This document shows, piece after piece, positions 5,943-6,379 of a DNA stretch of 6,379 nt. Made by a program: the position numbers and the translations under genes. This stretch comes from Oscillospiraceae bacterium (GTDB lineage Bacteria; Bacillota; Clostridia; Oscillospirales; Oscillospiraceae): contig JAQWCP010000098.1 of assembly GCA_028705905.1 (NCBI GenBank), positions 1 through 6,379 of the forward strand. Reading direction: 5' to 3'. The notes below the pieces were generated by a model. The model saw nothing but the letters and a program-made list of their open reading frames with translations, was not told where the DNA came from and did no database searches. The stretch's first letter is position 1, and each line of letters opens with the position of its first letter.

Positions 5943-6032
5943 GGGATCAACCCAGGGTTTTATTTAGCTCGATCCCATTGAGAAGAGGAAGAGGGAAACG
6001 AGGAAGGGCAGGAAAATGATATAGTTGATCCC
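5943..6032. repeat. 9-bp perfect inverted repeat enclosing about 72 nt
   Basis: GGGATCAAC (5943-5951) is the reverse complement of GTTGATCCC (6024-6032). A third GATCCC (5971-5976) inside could pair with the left arm instead, so two alternative folds exist. AACCC-A-GGGTT (5949-5959) forms a further small hairpin. Confidence 0.4.
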
Positions 6033-6062
6033 AAGGAGGAAAGCTTCTTCCGCTCCTCTTGG
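6031..6062. repeat. Hairpin CCAAG-AGGA / TCCT-CTTGG
   Basis: CCAAG (6031-6035) and AGGA (6037-6040) pair with TCCT (6054-6057) and CTTGG (6058-6062), with one bulged G. It directly joins the right arm of the larger inverted repeat. No U-run is adjacent, so a terminator is not supported. Confidence 0.35.
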
Positions 6063-6138
6063 ACATGGACACACTAACGCTACCGCTTTTTACCCTCTCT
6101 ATGTCGGCAGATGGATAAGCTCGGTAAACTGATTTAAT

Positions 6139-6379
6139 TTAATGAATTAAAGCTCCCCCAAAAAACGCCAGTGCCGTGCGGCATGGATGGAACGATGATT
6201 GGACGCCACCACGCCGGAATGCCTGACGATCGATGCCAGAAGGCTTTCTGGCTATCGTCAGTATGGAGAGAGATTCTGTCTTGAGCAGCGTGTCGGCCCG
6301 CTCTCCCTTAAAATTCACCGGGGTGCCGCGTATTTCGGGTCGCTCAAATTGCACCCTCCAGCCTGCAGCGTGTGGGCTG
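6139..6379 (-). CDS. Doubtful open frame running in from the right edge
   Basis: An 80-codon frame is open from the window edge to TAA at 6139-6141. The first internal start is GTG 6354. It encodes segments such as QFERPEIRGTPVNF and ends with CRTALAFFGGALIH. I recognise no domain. The last 16 codons coincide with a terminator-like hairpin and its T-run, and the middle translates a 15-bp hairpin. This argues that the block is non-coding or a repeat rather than a real protein. A 3' gene end cannot be excluded because the upstream part is not visible. Confidence 0.2.
   Translation of the reverse strand, partial: SPHAAGWRVQFERPEIRGTPVNFKGERADTLLKTESLSILTIARKPSGIDRQAFRRGGVQSSFHPCRTALAFFGGALIH
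6160..6186 (-). terminator. Terminator-like hairpin with six-T run for a transcript entering from the right
   Basis: On the minus strand CCATGCC pairs with GGCA-TGG (one bulged base) around the tetraloop GCAC (stem 6168-6186). CG and then TTTTTT (6160-6165) follow. The stem is only 7 bp, but the T-run is good. It would end whatever lies to the right, before the asnS promoter region. Confidence 0.5.
6223..6261. repeat. Two-part 15-bp hairpin
   Basis: CTGACGAT (6223-6230) pairs perfectly with ATCGTCAG (6254-6261). Inside, GCCAGAA (6235-6241) pairs perfectly with TTCTGGC (6246-6252) around a 4-nt loop. An asymmetric internal loop (4 nt against 1 nt) separates the two stems. A 15-bp hairpin upstream of a terminator-like site is the kind of structure seen in small RNAs or in palindromic mobile repeats. 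Confidence 0.6.

Larger units (their letters stand above)
5926..6379. other. Stretch without a convincing gene, rich in inverted repeats
   Basis: No reading frame here has a ribosome binding site or a recognisable domain. The stretch holds a purine-rich section on the plus strand (about 5979-6017), a 9-bp inverted repeat (5943-5951 with 6024-6032) and a hairpin at 6031-6062. An AT palindrome TTTAATT/AATTAAA lies at 6133-6151. Right of about 6152 the composition turns GC-rich and hairpin-dense. That block may be the end of a neighbouring element or gene that continues beyond the window. Confidence 0.5.

Noticed and set aside
5947..6066. 39-codon minus-strand frame ending NGIELNKTLG
   Set aside because: No ribosome site. 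Much of it translates a pyrimidine-rich run and two hairpin arms, so coding is unlikely.
5844..6379. T-box, tRNA or SRP RNA upstream of asnS
   Set aside because: No T-box antiterminator consensus, tRNA arm pattern or SRP RNA core motif was found on either strand by eye.
1..6379. CRISPR array or toxin-antitoxin/defence cluster
   Set aside because: There are no regularly spaced repeats and no recognisable defence or toxin gene. All complete genes belong to known housekeeping, repair, envelope or signalling families.

Overview
This window looks like a piece of a Firmicutes chromosome, most likely from the class Clostridia. The signs are strong AGGAG-type Shine-Dalgarno sites, a sigma-A type promoter, moderate GC in genes and AT-rich spacers, and a histidine-kinase dimerisation helix of a type common in gut clostridia. 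The genus cannot be fixed from the sequence alone. All five complete genes, and the partial gene at the left edge, lie on the minus strand, so transcription runs from right to left.

Right to left, positions 5926-6379 hold no convincing gene. They carry several inverted repeats, including a 15-bp two-part hairpin and a terminator-like hairpin with a run of six T. Next comes a sigma-A promoter and asnS (asparaginyl-tRNA synthetase, TTG start). A 73-bp gap with a 19-bp hairpin leads to nfo (endonuclease IV), and 17 bp further on to ogt (O6-alkylguanine-DNA alkyltransferase). asnS-nfo-ogt is probably one transcription unit that couples a housekeeping synthetase to two DNA-repair enzymes: one cuts at abasic sites and the other reverses O6-alkylguanine damage.

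Positions 2390-3026 are gene-free. The half nearest the deacetylase is very AT-rich, with repeated TTGAAA motifs and a 14-bp palindrome. Downstream lie a membrane-anchored polysaccharide deacetylase (CE4 family) and, from its own promoter, a soluble PAS-like/histidine-kinase protein. In that kinase the ATP-binding boxes are intact, but the residue expected to be the phospho-accepting histidine is glutamine. No response regulator gene is visible beside it. The left edge holds the first 27 codons of what looks like an IS1182-type transposase with its own extended -10 promoter, so a mobile element abuts this locus.

Most of the window is ordinary chromosome. The items most worth a second look are the His-less kinase, the asnS-nfo intergenic hairpin, and the structured stretch at the right edge. 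I see no CRISPR array, tRNA, rRNA or T-box, and no clear evidence of a new multigene system.
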